From the NCBI GenBank assembly GCA_946404685.1, contig CAMJEK010000003.1:1-46554 (forward strand): a DNA stretch of 46,554 nt. Direction: 5' to 3'. Source of the DNA: an uncultured Candidatus Saccharibacteria bacterium (GTDB taxonomy: Bacteria > Patescibacteriota > Saccharimonadia > Saccharimonadales > Saccharimonadaceae). The position numbers were made by a program, and so were the translations under genes. Shown here one piece after another: positions 16,385 through 23,688 of the stretch. The number at the start of each line of letters is the position of its first letter. Position 1 is the stretch's first letter. The notes below the pieces were generated by a model, which ran no database searches, was not told the DNA's origin, and worked only from the letters and a program-made list of their open reading frames with translations.

Positions 16385-17468
16385 ATTTACTCCAACTGAA
16401 TTTATTGCCGTCACCAATCAGACTCTTGAATATGCATACTCTGGTGCCGTCATTGAGGGCGAAGTTTCGAGCTTTAAGGTCAATCAGGGGAAATGGGTAT
16501 TCTTCGATCTGAAGGATGAAGAATCGAGCATCGGCTGCTTCATGACTGCCTTTCAACTTCGCATGCCGCTTGAAGATGGCATGAAGGTTGTCGTCCGTGG
16601 CTACCCAAAGCTTACCAAATGGGGTAAGTTTTCCTTTACGGTCCAAGCTATTCAGCCCGTCGGTGAGGGGAGCCTCAAAAAATCTTTTGAACTGTTGAAA
16701 GCTAAGCTCGAAAAAGAAGGTCTCTTCGACCCGTCCAAAAAACGCCCACTTCCAGAAAACCTGTCGCGAATTGGCGTTATTTCTTCAACCCAAGCAGCCG
16801 GCTATGCTGACTTCATTAAGATTATCAATGAACGATGGGGTGGACTCAAGATTACTACCGCGCATACTCAGGTTCAAGGGCTCGATGCTGCCGACCAAAT
16901 CATCCGTGCCCTTAATTATTTTAATGAACACGGTGGCGTGGAAATTATTGCTATTATTCGTGGCGGCGGCTCGGCCGACGACCTTGCGGTATTTAATGAC
17001 GAGAAACTCGTTCGCGCGATTGCTGCGTCAAAGATTCCAGTTATTACTGGCATTGGACATGAAGTTGATGAGAGCTTGTCGGATCTTGCTGCGGATATTC
17101 AAGCATCGACCCCATCAAACGTTGCACAAATGTTGACAAAAGATCGAAAAGCCGAAATCGCTAAAATTGACGCAACAATAACTAGAATCAAACAGATGAT
17201 TCTGACCAATATACAAGCCGCCAAAAATAAGAATGAAGAAAAGATCTTAAATATAATCCGGGACATTAAATCTAAAATTGCAAACTATGAGCAAGCCATT
17301 GATCAAAAGATTAAACTGATCGAGGCCATGAATCCTGAAAAAATCTTAAGGCAAGGGTATGCCATTATAAAAGGAAAAATCTCCCCAGGTAATGTTGTAA
17401 AAATCACAACATTTGAAAAAGAAATTAATGCAGAGATAAAGGAAATCTATGACCGAAAAAACGCTTAA
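16368..17468 (+). CDS. xseA: Exodeoxyribonuclease VII large subunit
   Basis: Exo VII degrades single-stranded DNA from both ends. The 366-aa protein has the N-terminal OB fold (EGEVSSFKVNQGKWVFFDLKD), the catalytic domain (IGVISSTQAAGYADFIKII, IIRGGGSADDL, ITGIGHEVDESLSDLAAD, STPSNVAQML) and a coiled coil from about residue 265. It is shorter than the usual 400-460 aa, mainly in the coiled-coil and C-terminal part. It overlaps xseB by 20 nt, as subunits of one enzyme. Confidence 0.95.
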   Translation: MEKTPKFTPTEFIAVTNQTLEYAYSGAVIEGEVSSFKVNQGKWVFFDLKDEESSIGCFMTAFQLRMPLEDGMKVVVRGYPKLTKWGKFSFTVQAIQPVGEGSLKKSFELLKAKLEKEGLFDPSKKRPLPENLSRIGVISSTQAAGYADFIKIINERWGGLKITTAHTQVQGLDAADQIIRALNYFNEHGGVEIIAIIRGGGSADDLAVFNDEKLVRAIAASKIPVITGIGHEVDESLSDLAADIQASTPSNVAQMLTKDRKAEIAKIDATITRIKQMILTNIQAAKNKNEEKILNIIRDIKSKIANYEQAIDQKIKLIEAMNPEKILRQGYAIIKGKISPGNVVKITTFEKEINAEIKEIYDRKNA

Positions 17469-17643
17469 CCAAAAAATCGAACAGCTTGACTCCGCAGTTG
17501 AATGGTTCTATTCGGACGAATTCAAACTAGAAGAGGCAACCGAAAACTACAAAAAAACTTTGGGTCTTGCCAAAGAAATTGAAAAAGATTTGGATAATCT
17601 AAAAAACGAGATTGAAGTTTTATCTGAAGACTTTTCAAAATAG
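17449..17643 (+). CDS. xseB: Exodeoxyribonuclease VII small subunit
   Basis: The 64-aa helical protein matches the XseB pattern: an N-terminal helix ending LDSAVEWFYSDEFKLEEAT, then a central LAKEIEKDLDNLKNEIE helix. It pairs with the XseA coiled coil and is translationally coupled through a 20-nt overlap. Its stop is followed at once by the -10 box of the next gene. Confidence 0.88.
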   Translation: MTEKTLNQKIEQLDSAVEWFYSDEFKLEEATENYKKTLGLAKEIEKDLDNLKNEIEVLSEDFSK

Positions 17644-17646
17644 TGT

Positions 17647-17652
17647 TATAAT
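17647..17652 (+). promoter_or_regulatory. Leaderless-type -10 box
   Basis: TATAAT, 6 nt, then ATG 17659. The ORF-track start at 17653 falls in the 6-nt spacer, so 17659 is preferred. Confidence 0.65.
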
Positions 17653-17658
17653 ATGCTT

Positions 17659-18405
17659 ATGGATAATAATACACAACAAACCTTGCCTCCGGTTCCGCCA
17701 ACGCAGATTTTTATGAATCCGACCGAACCAAAAGCTAAGGTAAGCCCAGTCGAAAAGAAAAAAGATAAGAAAAACATTGTAAAAATTGTTGTTATTGTTA
17801 TTTTGTCTCTCATGACGATCATTTTTGCATCTCTCATGGTTTATGAGATCGTGCAATATAATAACCTGAAAGATAATTTTGATACCAAGACTGCCGAAGA
17901 GGTCGCTAAAGCTGAAGCTGCTCAGGCGGAACGTCTCGAAAAAGAATTTGCTGAGCGTGAAAAGAATCCATATAAAACTTTTGCTGGCCCAGTGGACTAT
18001 GGTGAGCTAAGCTTTAAATATCCAAAAACTTGGAGTGTTTACATTGCTAAAGACGCTACGACCGGTGGTGATTTTGAAGCCTATTTCACTCCTGGCGAAG
18101 TCGAACCAGTTTCTAACAAGAATATCAATGCTCTCCGTGTCATTATTCGCGACAAGAGCTACGAATCTGTCGTTCAGGAATATAATAAGCAAGTCAGCAA
18201 GAAAAACAGTACTCTTTCGGTTGAGACAATAACCGTAAATGGAACTACTGCAAACCACTACATCGGCACAATTCCAAACACCGAGCTAAACGGTCATATC
18301 GTTGTCTTCAAGATTCGCGACAAAACCGCCATTCTCCAAACCGATTCCAATTTATTCTTGAATGATTTCAATACCCTCCTCCTCTCGGTAGGCTTCAACG
18401 CCTAA
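17659..18405 (+). CDS. Single-pass membrane protein with PsbP/Mog1-like extracytoplasmic domain
   Basis: A proline-rich cytoplasmic N-terminus (QTLPPVPPTQIF) is followed by one membrane segment (IVKIVVIVILSLMTIIFASLMVYEIV, about residues 36-62), a charged coiled-coil-like linker (AEEVAKAEAAQAERLEKEFAEREK) and a C-terminal domain of about 145 aa. That domain, from YGELSFKYPKTWSVY to LNDFNTLLLSVGF, follows the pattern seen in PsbP/DUF1795-like folds. The role is unknown. The track start was moved two codons downstream to fit the promoter. Confidence 0.7.
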   Translation: MDNNTQQTLPPVPPTQIFMNPTEPKAKVSPVEKKKDKKNIVKIVVIVILSLMTIIFASLMVYEIVQYNNLKDNFDTKTAEEVAKAEAAQAERLEKEFAEREKNPYKTFAGPVDYGELSFKYPKTWSVYIAKDATTGGDFEAYFTPGEVEPVSNKNINALRVIIRDKSYESVVQEYNKQVSKKNSTLSVETITVNGTTANHYIGTIPNTELNGHIVVFKIRDKTAILQTDSNLFLNDFNTLLLSVGFNA

Positions 18406-18412
18406 TTTGTGC

Positions 18413-18418
18413 TAGAAT
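18413..18418 (+). promoter_or_regulatory. Leaderless-type -10 box of the HNH nuclease gene
   Basis: TAGAAT, 6 nt, then ATG 18425. Confidence 0.6.
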
Positions 18419-18424
18419 TAATTT

Positions 18425-19210
18425 ATGCTAAGAATAAGACATAGAATAAGGCGTCTAATTCTTGTAGTTATTGCCCTCGGAGGTTTGGGCACGTGGCTTG
18501 TTGTGAATCCAAAAAGCTACGAAACAATCTTTCATGAAATCGATAACATTGGCTCAGATTTTGGTATTAACCAGCTAGTCGATGCTGCAACGGACAAATT
18601 CTCTGCAATTGCAACTAGTCTTTCTGATCCAAATGCCCCTTTGGCAAAGGATGTTCTGGAGAAACTAGAAATCAAGGGCCGCTCTCCAAAAACCGGTTAT
18701 ACTCGCGAGGAATTCTATAACGCCTGGCCAATCGTGGATGGGTGCAATCTCCGCCAAAGAATAATCAAGCGTGAGTTCGGGGATTCTGCTAAACTCGATG
18801 GCTGCACGGTTCTTTCTGGCGAATTTGATGAACCTTATACTGGCGAACATAAAATATATCAGGAAAAATCCCAAATCAGCACCGGTATTCAAATCGACCA
18901 CGTCGTCGCACTGTCTGATGCATGGCAAAAAGGTGCAGACAAAGACCACATGGATGCTGAAACGCGTTATAATCTCGCAACTGACCCGCTAAACCTTTTG
19001 GCTGTCGATGCTAAGGCAAACCAGCAAAAATCAGACGGCGATGCTGCAACTTGGCTTCCGTCAAATAAAAAATTCCGTTGTCAGTATGTCGCAAGACAGG
19101 TTTCTGTAAAATTCAAATACAAACTTTGGGTTACAGATGCCGAAAAAGATGCTATTTCAAGAATTCTTGAGAATTGTCCAAACGAACCAGCCGTCGGCGT
19201 TTCTCTATAA
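18425..19210 (+). CDS. Membrane-anchored or secreted HNH-family nuclease (DUF1524 / GmrSD C-terminal type)
   Basis: The 261-aa protein starts with a basic stretch and one hydrophobic segment (LILVVIALGGLGTWLVV), so the rest is outside the membrane. The C-terminal domain has the DUF1524 hallmarks: IDHVVALSDAWQKGA with the catalytic DH, RYNLATDPLNLLAVDAKANQQKSDGD, and WLPSNKKFRCQYVARQV. Three or four cysteines may form disulfides. Such extracellular nucleases degrade environmental or host DNA or RNA. A nucleotide-scavenging or DNA-uptake role fits an organism without visible nucleotide synthesis, but this is inferred. It has its own leaderless-type promoter. Confidence 0.88.
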   Translation: MLRIRHRIRRLILVVIALGGLGTWLVVNPKSYETIFHEIDNIGSDFGINQLVDAATDKFSAIATSLSDPNAPLAKDVLEKLEIKGRSPKTGYTREEFYNAWPIVDGCNLRQRIIKREFGDSAKLDGCTVLSGEFDEPYTGEHKIYQEKSQISTGIQIDHVVALSDAWQKGADKDHMDAETRYNLATDPLNLLAVDAKANQQKSDGDAATWLPSNKKFRCQYVARQVSVKFKYKLWVTDAEKDAISRILENCPNEPAVGVSL

Positions 19211-19217
19211 TCTATGC

Positions 19218-19223
19218 TATAAT
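19218..19223 (+). promoter_or_regulatory. Leaderless-type -10 box of the kinase operon
   Basis: TATAAT, 6 nt, then ATG 19230. It excludes the longer ORF-track start at 19137, which runs inside the nuclease gene. Confidence 0.7.
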
Positions 19224-19229
19224 GGGGGC

Positions 19230-19913
19230 ATGGAGCAGGAGGTAAATAGTATTCTTTTGGCGGCGCATGAATTAAAGGCTCCGCTAGCTGTTCTGAGGCA
19301 ACTTGCCTTATCTTTTGAGTTTGAAAAATCGGCCGAGAACGAACATATCCGTTCTGAAATGATCAGTGTTTCCGAACGTGCCATCAAGCAGGTGAATGAC
19401 CTTACGAAAGTCGCTCGCCTCGAGGATGGCCTCTTCGAAATGGAGCCAGTCTCAGTACGCGCCGTCTGTGACGACGTTACCCATGAGTTAAGTTACCTCT
19501 TCCGCTACAATAAACGCGATCTGTATATAAAATACAAAAACAAGTCTCGTCTTGTTACGGCAAATCGTGAACTCTTGCACAGTGTAGTTTACAACTTCCT
19601 TTTGAATGCGATGCATTATTCCGGAAAAGATACTCGCTCTGAACTTATTGTGAACGAAAAGCGTGGAAAAGTTCGCATTGATATTCGCGACTACGGGCCG
19701 TCACTTCCGAACGATGTCTGGCGCGAGATTAAGCGCGGCTGGGTTGAAAAACCAACCTCCATTGCTATGCGTCCAGGCAGCTCTGGTCTCGGTCTTTATA
19801 TCGCCTCAAAATTCTCTCGCTATATGAACGCAAATGTCGGCGCAATTCGCCATCGTGATGGGACTAGCTTCTTTGTTGAACTTCCGATATCAACTCAAGC
19901 AAGGCTCTTCTAA
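19230..19913 (+). CDS. Soluble histidine kinase without a sensor domain
   Basis: The 227-aa protein is a bare kinase core. Its H-box is AAHELKAPLAVLRQL at residue 12, the N-box is VYNFLLNAMHYSG, and the G-box is GSSGLGLYIASKFSRYM. No membrane segment or sensory domain is present, so the signal must come from a partner or from the cytoplasm. The stop codon overlaps the start of the response regulator gene (TAATG). It is the first gene of an apparent operon with the regulator and recO. Confidence 0.88.
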   Translation: MEQEVNSILLAAHELKAPLAVLRQLALSFEFEKSAENEHIRSEMISVSERAIKQVNDLTKVARLEDGLFEMEPVSVRAVCDDVTHELSYLFRYNKRDLYIKYKNKSRLVTANRELLHSVVYNFLLNAMHYSGKDTRSELIVNEKRGKVRIDIRDYGPSLPNDVWREIKRGWVEKPTSIAMRPGSSGLGLYIASKFSRYMNANVGAIRHRDGTSFFVELPISTQARLF

Positions 19914-20260
19914 TGATTTTTGTGATTGATGATGATGAAATCATGGCTGAGTGCATCAGTCGTGCAGTGAGTCCAGAAAAAACCAGGATATTTGGAAACG
20001 CCATTGATGCTATGTCTGCCATTGACGAAGAGCTTCCAAAACTAATCTTTCTGGATATCCTGCTAGATGGCCCGGATGGTTTCACCTTTTTGAATGAACT
20101 TGCATCATACAGCGATACTGCAAAAATTCCAATTATTATTGTTTCGTCGATTGATATTTCTGGAAAAGACCTATCTAGCTATGGCGTTGTTAAAATTGTT
20201 AATAAAGAAAAAATGACCCCAGCCGAGATTAAGAGCTATGTCAACGAATTCACAAAATAG
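19913..20260 (+). CDS. Single-domain response regulator
   Basis: The 115-aa protein is a receiver domain only. Acidic pocket residues are in VIDDDEI, the phospho-acceptor aspartate is in LIFLDILLDGPDGF, the switch serine is in IIIVSSID, and the conserved lysine is in IVNKEKMTP. No DNA-binding output domain follows. It must act through protein contact or as a phosphate shuttle. It overlaps the kinase by 1 nt and recO by 23 nt. Confidence 0.87.
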   Translation: MIFVIDDDEIMAECISRAVSPEKTRIFGNAIDAMSAIDEELPKLIFLDILLDGPDGFTFLNELASYSDTAKIPIIIVSSIDISGKDLSSYGVVKIVNKEKMTPAEIKSYVNEFTK

Positions 20261-20927
20261 AGACATAAGGACTAATGCCTACGTTCTTCGCCGTACAAAT
20301 TATGGTGAGGCGGACAGGATTCTAAACCTAATTACCCCAAGTGGCCGGATGTCGGTCATTGCTAAGGGTGTACGTAAGGAAAAATCCAAGCTCGCAGGGA
20401 ATATTGAGATGTTCTGCTTGGTCGACGTAAATATCCATTCTGGAAAAAGCGAATTTGGTGTTTTGACTAGTGCTAAAATGTTGAAATTCTACAACAATCT
20501 CGTTACGGACTTTGGCTCTATGGAGCTTGCCGCAACATTCTTAAAACGTGTTAATGCAGTCTCCGAGCATTCTGATAGTGAAGAATTATTTAAGGTTCTA
20601 GACCAAGCACTCTCGTCCCTAAATGATGGCATGAACAAAAGTCTTGTCGAATCTTGGTTCTTGTTCAATATTGCTAGGGTTTCCGGTGAAGACATTAACC
20701 TTTATCGTGACAATAGGGGCGTAAAGCTCGATGCCAATAAAAGATACTATTGGGAAGGTATCGAGTCGGCACTTGCTGAAAATCCAAACGGAGAAATCGG
20801 TGCTGACGAAATAAAAATAATGCGGTTGATGCTGACTTCGCCGCTTGCATTAGTTTCACAAATCAAAAATCTCGACGAAAAACTTCCACCAATTTCGTAT
20901 ATCGCAAAGTCCATCAGTCGTCTTTAG
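20238..20927 (+). CDS. recO: RecO recombination mediator
   Basis: RecO helps RecA load on SSB-coated DNA and anneals strands. The 229-aa protein has the N-terminal OB fold of the family (YVLRRTNYGEADRILNLITPSGRMSVIAKGVRK) and a helical C-terminal domain. The four-cysteine zinc site found in many RecO proteins is missing. The start lies 23 nt inside the response regulator gene, in another frame, so translation is likely coupled. RecF and RecR are not in the window. Confidence 0.92.
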   Translation: MSTNSQNRDIRTNAYVLRRTNYGEADRILNLITPSGRMSVIAKGVRKEKSKLAGNIEMFCLVDVNIHSGKSEFGVLTSAKMLKFYNNLVTDFGSMELAATFLKRVNAVSEHSDSEELFKVLDQALSSLNDGMNKSLVESWFLFNIARVSGEDINLYRDNRGVKLDANKRYYWEGIESALAENPNGEIGADEIKIMRLMLTSPLALVSQIKNLDEKLPPISYIAKSISRL

Positions 20928-20932
20928 TGTGA

Positions 20933-20938
20933 TATAAT
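20933..20938 (+). promoter_or_regulatory. -10 box with SD-led start
   Basis: TATAAT followed by a short leader with AAGGAGG (20951-20957) and ATG 20961. This start is leadered, unlike most promoters nearby. Confidence 0.6.
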
Positions 20939-20960
20939 TGAGAAGTAAAAAAGGAGGAAA

Positions 20961-21377
20961 ATGACAGAAGAAAAATCCAAGAAAAGCAACGTCGCCTTCT
21001 ATTTTGCTGGCGGAATAACAATTGCGGCTATCGCAATGGTCGTCTTATTGGTTCTCCGTGGTCCGGTTCTTGGCGCAAGCTTCTTTAATACGGATGATAA
21101 AAAGTATGTCATTTCTTCTGAGGATATCACTCTTGGCGCAATCAAATCCCACATTGTTTATTACCATGACGGCGACAAAGTAACCAACGTGGAAAAGTAT
21201 CTTGAGTTCAAAGATTCCGCAACTGCCAAAAAAGTTTTTGATGAATTCAAAAAAGAAATTAGCGAAAGCGACAAGTCTCAATACGATTTGAGTGGAATCT
21301 ATATTGTCGAAAAATACCCAGAATCATATTATCAAGATCTAGATTTAAATAGTATCAAAGAAGAATCCGGCGAGTGA
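20961..21377 (+). CDS. Small single-pass membrane protein
   Basis: The 138-aa protein has one membrane segment (VAFYFAGGITIAAIAMVVLLVL, about residues 10-33) and a C-terminal domain with strands around KYVISSEDITLGAIKSHIVYYHDGDK. No family is recognised. Its TGA stop overlaps the uvrD start, so the two are co-translated. The strong AAGGAGG is 3 nt from the ATG. It may be a lineage-specific envelope protein; function unknown. Confidence 0.72.
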   Translation: MTEEKSKKSNVAFYFAGGITIAAIAMVVLLVLRGPVLGASFFNTDDKKYVISSEDITLGAIKSHIVYYHDGDKVTNVEKYLEFKDSATAKKVFDEFKKEISESDKSQYDLSGIYIVEKYPESYYQDLDLNSIKEESGE

Positions 21378-23368
21378 TGGATATAACGTCGGGTTTGAAT
21401 CCAGCTCAAAAAGAAGCGGCGGAAACTCTTTCTGGCCCGCTTTTGATTTTGGCAGGTGCTGGTTCCGGAAAAACCAAAACCCTGACCCACCGCATCGCTA
21501 ACCTTATTTTTCATGGTATTAAGCCAGAAAACATCCTTGCCGTAACCTTCACGAATAAAGCCGCGAGGGAAATGCGCGAAAGGCTTTGGAAAATACTCGA
21601 AGGCAAAGGCTCCGAGCCGCCGCGCAGTTTCATGCCGTATATGGGCACATTCCATGGTATTTGTGTAAAAATTTTGCGTATTGAACATGATGCCGCTGGG
21701 CTCGACAAAAACTTCACTATCTACGATACGGACGACCAGGTCTCTCTGATTAAGCGTGCGATGAAAGAGCTAGGTTTTTCTGATGATAAATCCTTGAAGC
21801 CAAAGTCAATCCAATCAATCATCAGCAAATCCAAAAATGAAGGTCAGACTCCGGAAGAATACGAAGCTAGCATCTTTTATCCAAACCAGAAGAAAATCGC
21901 CCAAGTATTTAAGAGATACGAAGCGGGGAAACGCGATGCTAACGCACTTGACTTTGACGATTTGCTACTAAAAACCTTAGAACTATTCAGTAACCATCCA
22001 GACATCCGAGAAAAATGGCAGCAAAAATTCGAGCATATTTTGATTGATGAGTATCAGGATACCAACATGGTTCAGTATCACCTCATCAAGTTGCTCGTGA
22101 ATGAAAAACGCAACATCTGTGTGGTTGGCGATGACTGGCAGTCGATCTATTCTTGGCGTGGCGCAGACTTTACGAATATTTTGCATTTTGAAAAAGACTT
22201 TCCTGGTGCAAAAGTTATTAAGCTCGAGCAAAACTACCGTTCGACTGGAAATATTTTGGAAGCATCTCAAAAAATCATCAACGAAAACAAGACCCGTACA
22301 GACAAGACTCTTTTCACGGAAGCCGAAAAAGGTGAGCCGGTTGATATCGAATCTTTGCGAGACGAAACCGAGGAGGCAAACTTTGTCGCAAGAAAAATAT
22401 TTGAGCTCCATCGTTCGTATCCAGATTTTTCGGACTTCGCAGTACTCTATCGCACCAACGCTCAGTCCTACACTTTTGAAAAAGCATTTATCAATATGCA
22501 TATTCCATACAAGATTGTTGGCGGCGTCAGGTTCTATGACCGCAAGGAGGTTAAAGATGTTCTTGCAGTTTTGAAGATTCTAGTCAATCAACGCGACCGC
22601 GTCAGCCTTGAGCGCGTCACGAAGAATGTCTTGTCTGGTATTGGCGAAACTTCACTAAACCGCCTGCTTGGCGCTATTGATTCGATTTCTGGAGACAGGC
22701 CACTCGTCGATCCAGATCTTCCGGACATTCTTTCCGGAAAAGCCAGGAACGCATTCTTAAAACTCGTTTCCTTTATCGAATCAACTCCGCTCGATCAGCC
22801 GCCAGCAGATATCGTTAGTAAGGTGATTATTTCGTTTGGATTTGAAGCGATGCTTCGCGATGGCACCCCAAACGGCGAAGAGCGCATTGATAACCTTACC
22901 GTCCTTGTTGGTAATGCGACGCAATATGAAACGTTGGATGATTTTCTTGCTGACGCAACGCTCATGTCTTCTGTGGATGAGAGCTCGGCTGCAAACTCCG
23001 TCACGCTCATGACACTTCACGCCGCCAAAGGTCTGGAATTTCCAGTTGTCTTTATTGTCGGTATGGAAGATGGGCTTTTCCCGAGCGCACGCGCTGAAGA
23101 TGAGGCATCGCTCGAGGAGGAGCGCCGCTTGGCTTATGTTGGTATGACTCGCGCGATGAAACGATTGTTCATGACTTATGCCGCTTCGCGCTTTTCTTTT
23201 GGTAGTCGTGCATATAACATGCCATCAAGATTCCTGCTTGAACTTGGATATAATCCATACGGTTCGAATCAAATGAACAAAGACTTGGACGGCGACGGAT
23301 TCAACGATTTTTCTGACGACGACTTCTTTGATGATCCGTTCCCGGATGATTTGCCAACATATTATTAG
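21377..23368 (+). CDS. pcrA: UvrD/PcrA/Rep-type superfamily 1A DNA helicase
   Basis: These 3'-5' helicases act in repair and displace RecA. Motifs in order are LNPAQKEAA (Q motif), GAGSGKTKTL (Walker A), TFTNKAAREMRERL (Ia), DEYQDTN (Walker B), VVGDDWQSIYSWRGA (III), QNYRST (IV), TLHAAKGLEFPVVFIVGMEDG (V) and ERRLAYVGMTRA (VI). The C-terminus is acidic (DLDGDGFNDFSDDDFFDD). At about 663 aa it is slightly short for PcrA. I chose ATG 21377 over the in-frame GTG 21374; either overlaps the previous stop codon. Confidence 0.95.
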   Translation: MDITSGLNPAQKEAAETLSGPLLILAGAGSGKTKTLTHRIANLIFHGIKPENILAVTFTNKAAREMRERLWKILEGKGSEPPRSFMPYMGTFHGICVKILRIEHDAAGLDKNFTIYDTDDQVSLIKRAMKELGFSDDKSLKPKSIQSIISKSKNEGQTPEEYEASIFYPNQKKIAQVFKRYEAGKRDANALDFDDLLLKTLELFSNHPDIREKWQQKFEHILIDEYQDTNMVQYHLIKLLVNEKRNICVVGDDWQSIYSWRGADFTNILHFEKDFPGAKVIKLEQNYRSTGNILEASQKIINENKTRTDKTLFTEAEKGEPVDIESLRDETEEANFVARKIFELHRSYPDFSDFAVLYRTNAQSYTFEKAFINMHIPYKIVGGVRFYDRKEVKDVLAVLKILVNQRDRVSLERVTKNVLSGIGETSLNRLLGAIDSISGDRPLVDPDLPDILSGKARNAFLKLVSFIESTPLDQPPADIVSKVIISFGFEAMLRDGTPNGEERIDNLTVLVGNATQYETLDDFLADATLMSSVDESSAANSVTLMTLHAAKGLEFPVVFIVGMEDGLFPSARAEDEASLEEERRLAYVGMTRAMKRLFMTYAASRFSFGSRAYNMPSRFLLELGYNPYGSNQMNKDLDGDGFNDFSDDDFFDDPFPDDLPTYY

Positions 23369-23370
23369 AA

Positions 23371-23420
23371 ACAAAAATGGTCTGGGTGACCTGACTTGAA
23401 CAGGCGACCTCAGCGTCCCG
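23371..23420 (-). repeat. 50-bp duplicate of the 3' half of tRNA-Pro
   Basis: The segment is identical to 23454-23503, which covers the tRNA-Pro anticodon loop to CCA and a few flanking bases, with an offset of 83 nt. It lies just after the uvrD stop codon. See findings for the associated hairpin. Confidence 0.9.
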
Positions 23421-23440
23421 TTCGTGAAGCGCGGGACGCT
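23412..23440. repeat. Inverted repeat joined to the tRNA-Pro fragment
   Basis: AGCGTCCCG, 11-nt loop, CGGGACGCT on the plus strand. The tRNA fragment supplies one arm. In tRNA orientation the loop reads CGCTTCACGAA. There is no T-tract, so it is not a standard terminator. Confidence 0.85.
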
Positions 23441-23460
23441 CGAGTTATTAAGCACAAAAA

Positions 23461-23536
23461 TGGTCTGGGTGACCTGACTTGAACAGGCGACCTCAGCGTC
23501 CCGAACGCTGCGCGCTACCAACTGCGCTACACCCAG
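23461..23536 (-). tRNA. tRNA-Pro (anticodon CGG)
   Basis: The full cloverleaf reads on the minus strand. The acceptor is CTGGGTG/CACCCAG with discriminator A and encoded CCA. The anticodon stem CAGCG/CGCTG encloses TTCGGGA, giving CGG. C1:G72 is typical of bacterial tRNA-Pro. The 320-bp gene-free stretch from 23369 to 23688 holds this tRNA, its 3' duplicate and the promoter of the next gene. Confidence 0.95.
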
Positions 23537-23546
23537 ACATGTGATT

Positions 23547-23552
23547 ATTATA
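23547..23552 (-). promoter_or_regulatory. -10 box of tRNA-Pro
   Basis: Minus-strand TATAAT lies 10 nt before the mature 5' end, leaving about a 3-nt 5' leader. Confidence 0.6.
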
Positions 23553-23591
23553 TCACAATTTCTCTGGCCTTAATTTGTACACAAAAAAGTA

Positions 23592-23620
23592 TTGACATAT
23601 CATACTGCTCATGCTCTAAT
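23592..23620 (+). promoter_or_regulatory. Sigma70 promoter of the first tandem surface-protein gene
   Basis: TTGACA, 17 nt, TCTAAT. The downstream 60-70 nt leader (GTAGAGTGTAAAGTTATACG and on) is almost identical to the one before the next paralog. Confidence 0.85.
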
Positions 23621-23688
23621 TGAGGTAGAGTGTAAAGTTATACGGCCTAAAAACAAACAGAGCAAAACCAAAAAAGGGAAATAAAAAC

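Noticed and set aside
23412-23440. Reading the tRNA-Pro-linked hairpin as a normal uvrD terminator
   Set aside because: There is no T-tract on either side of the stem, and one arm is a copy of tRNA sequence.
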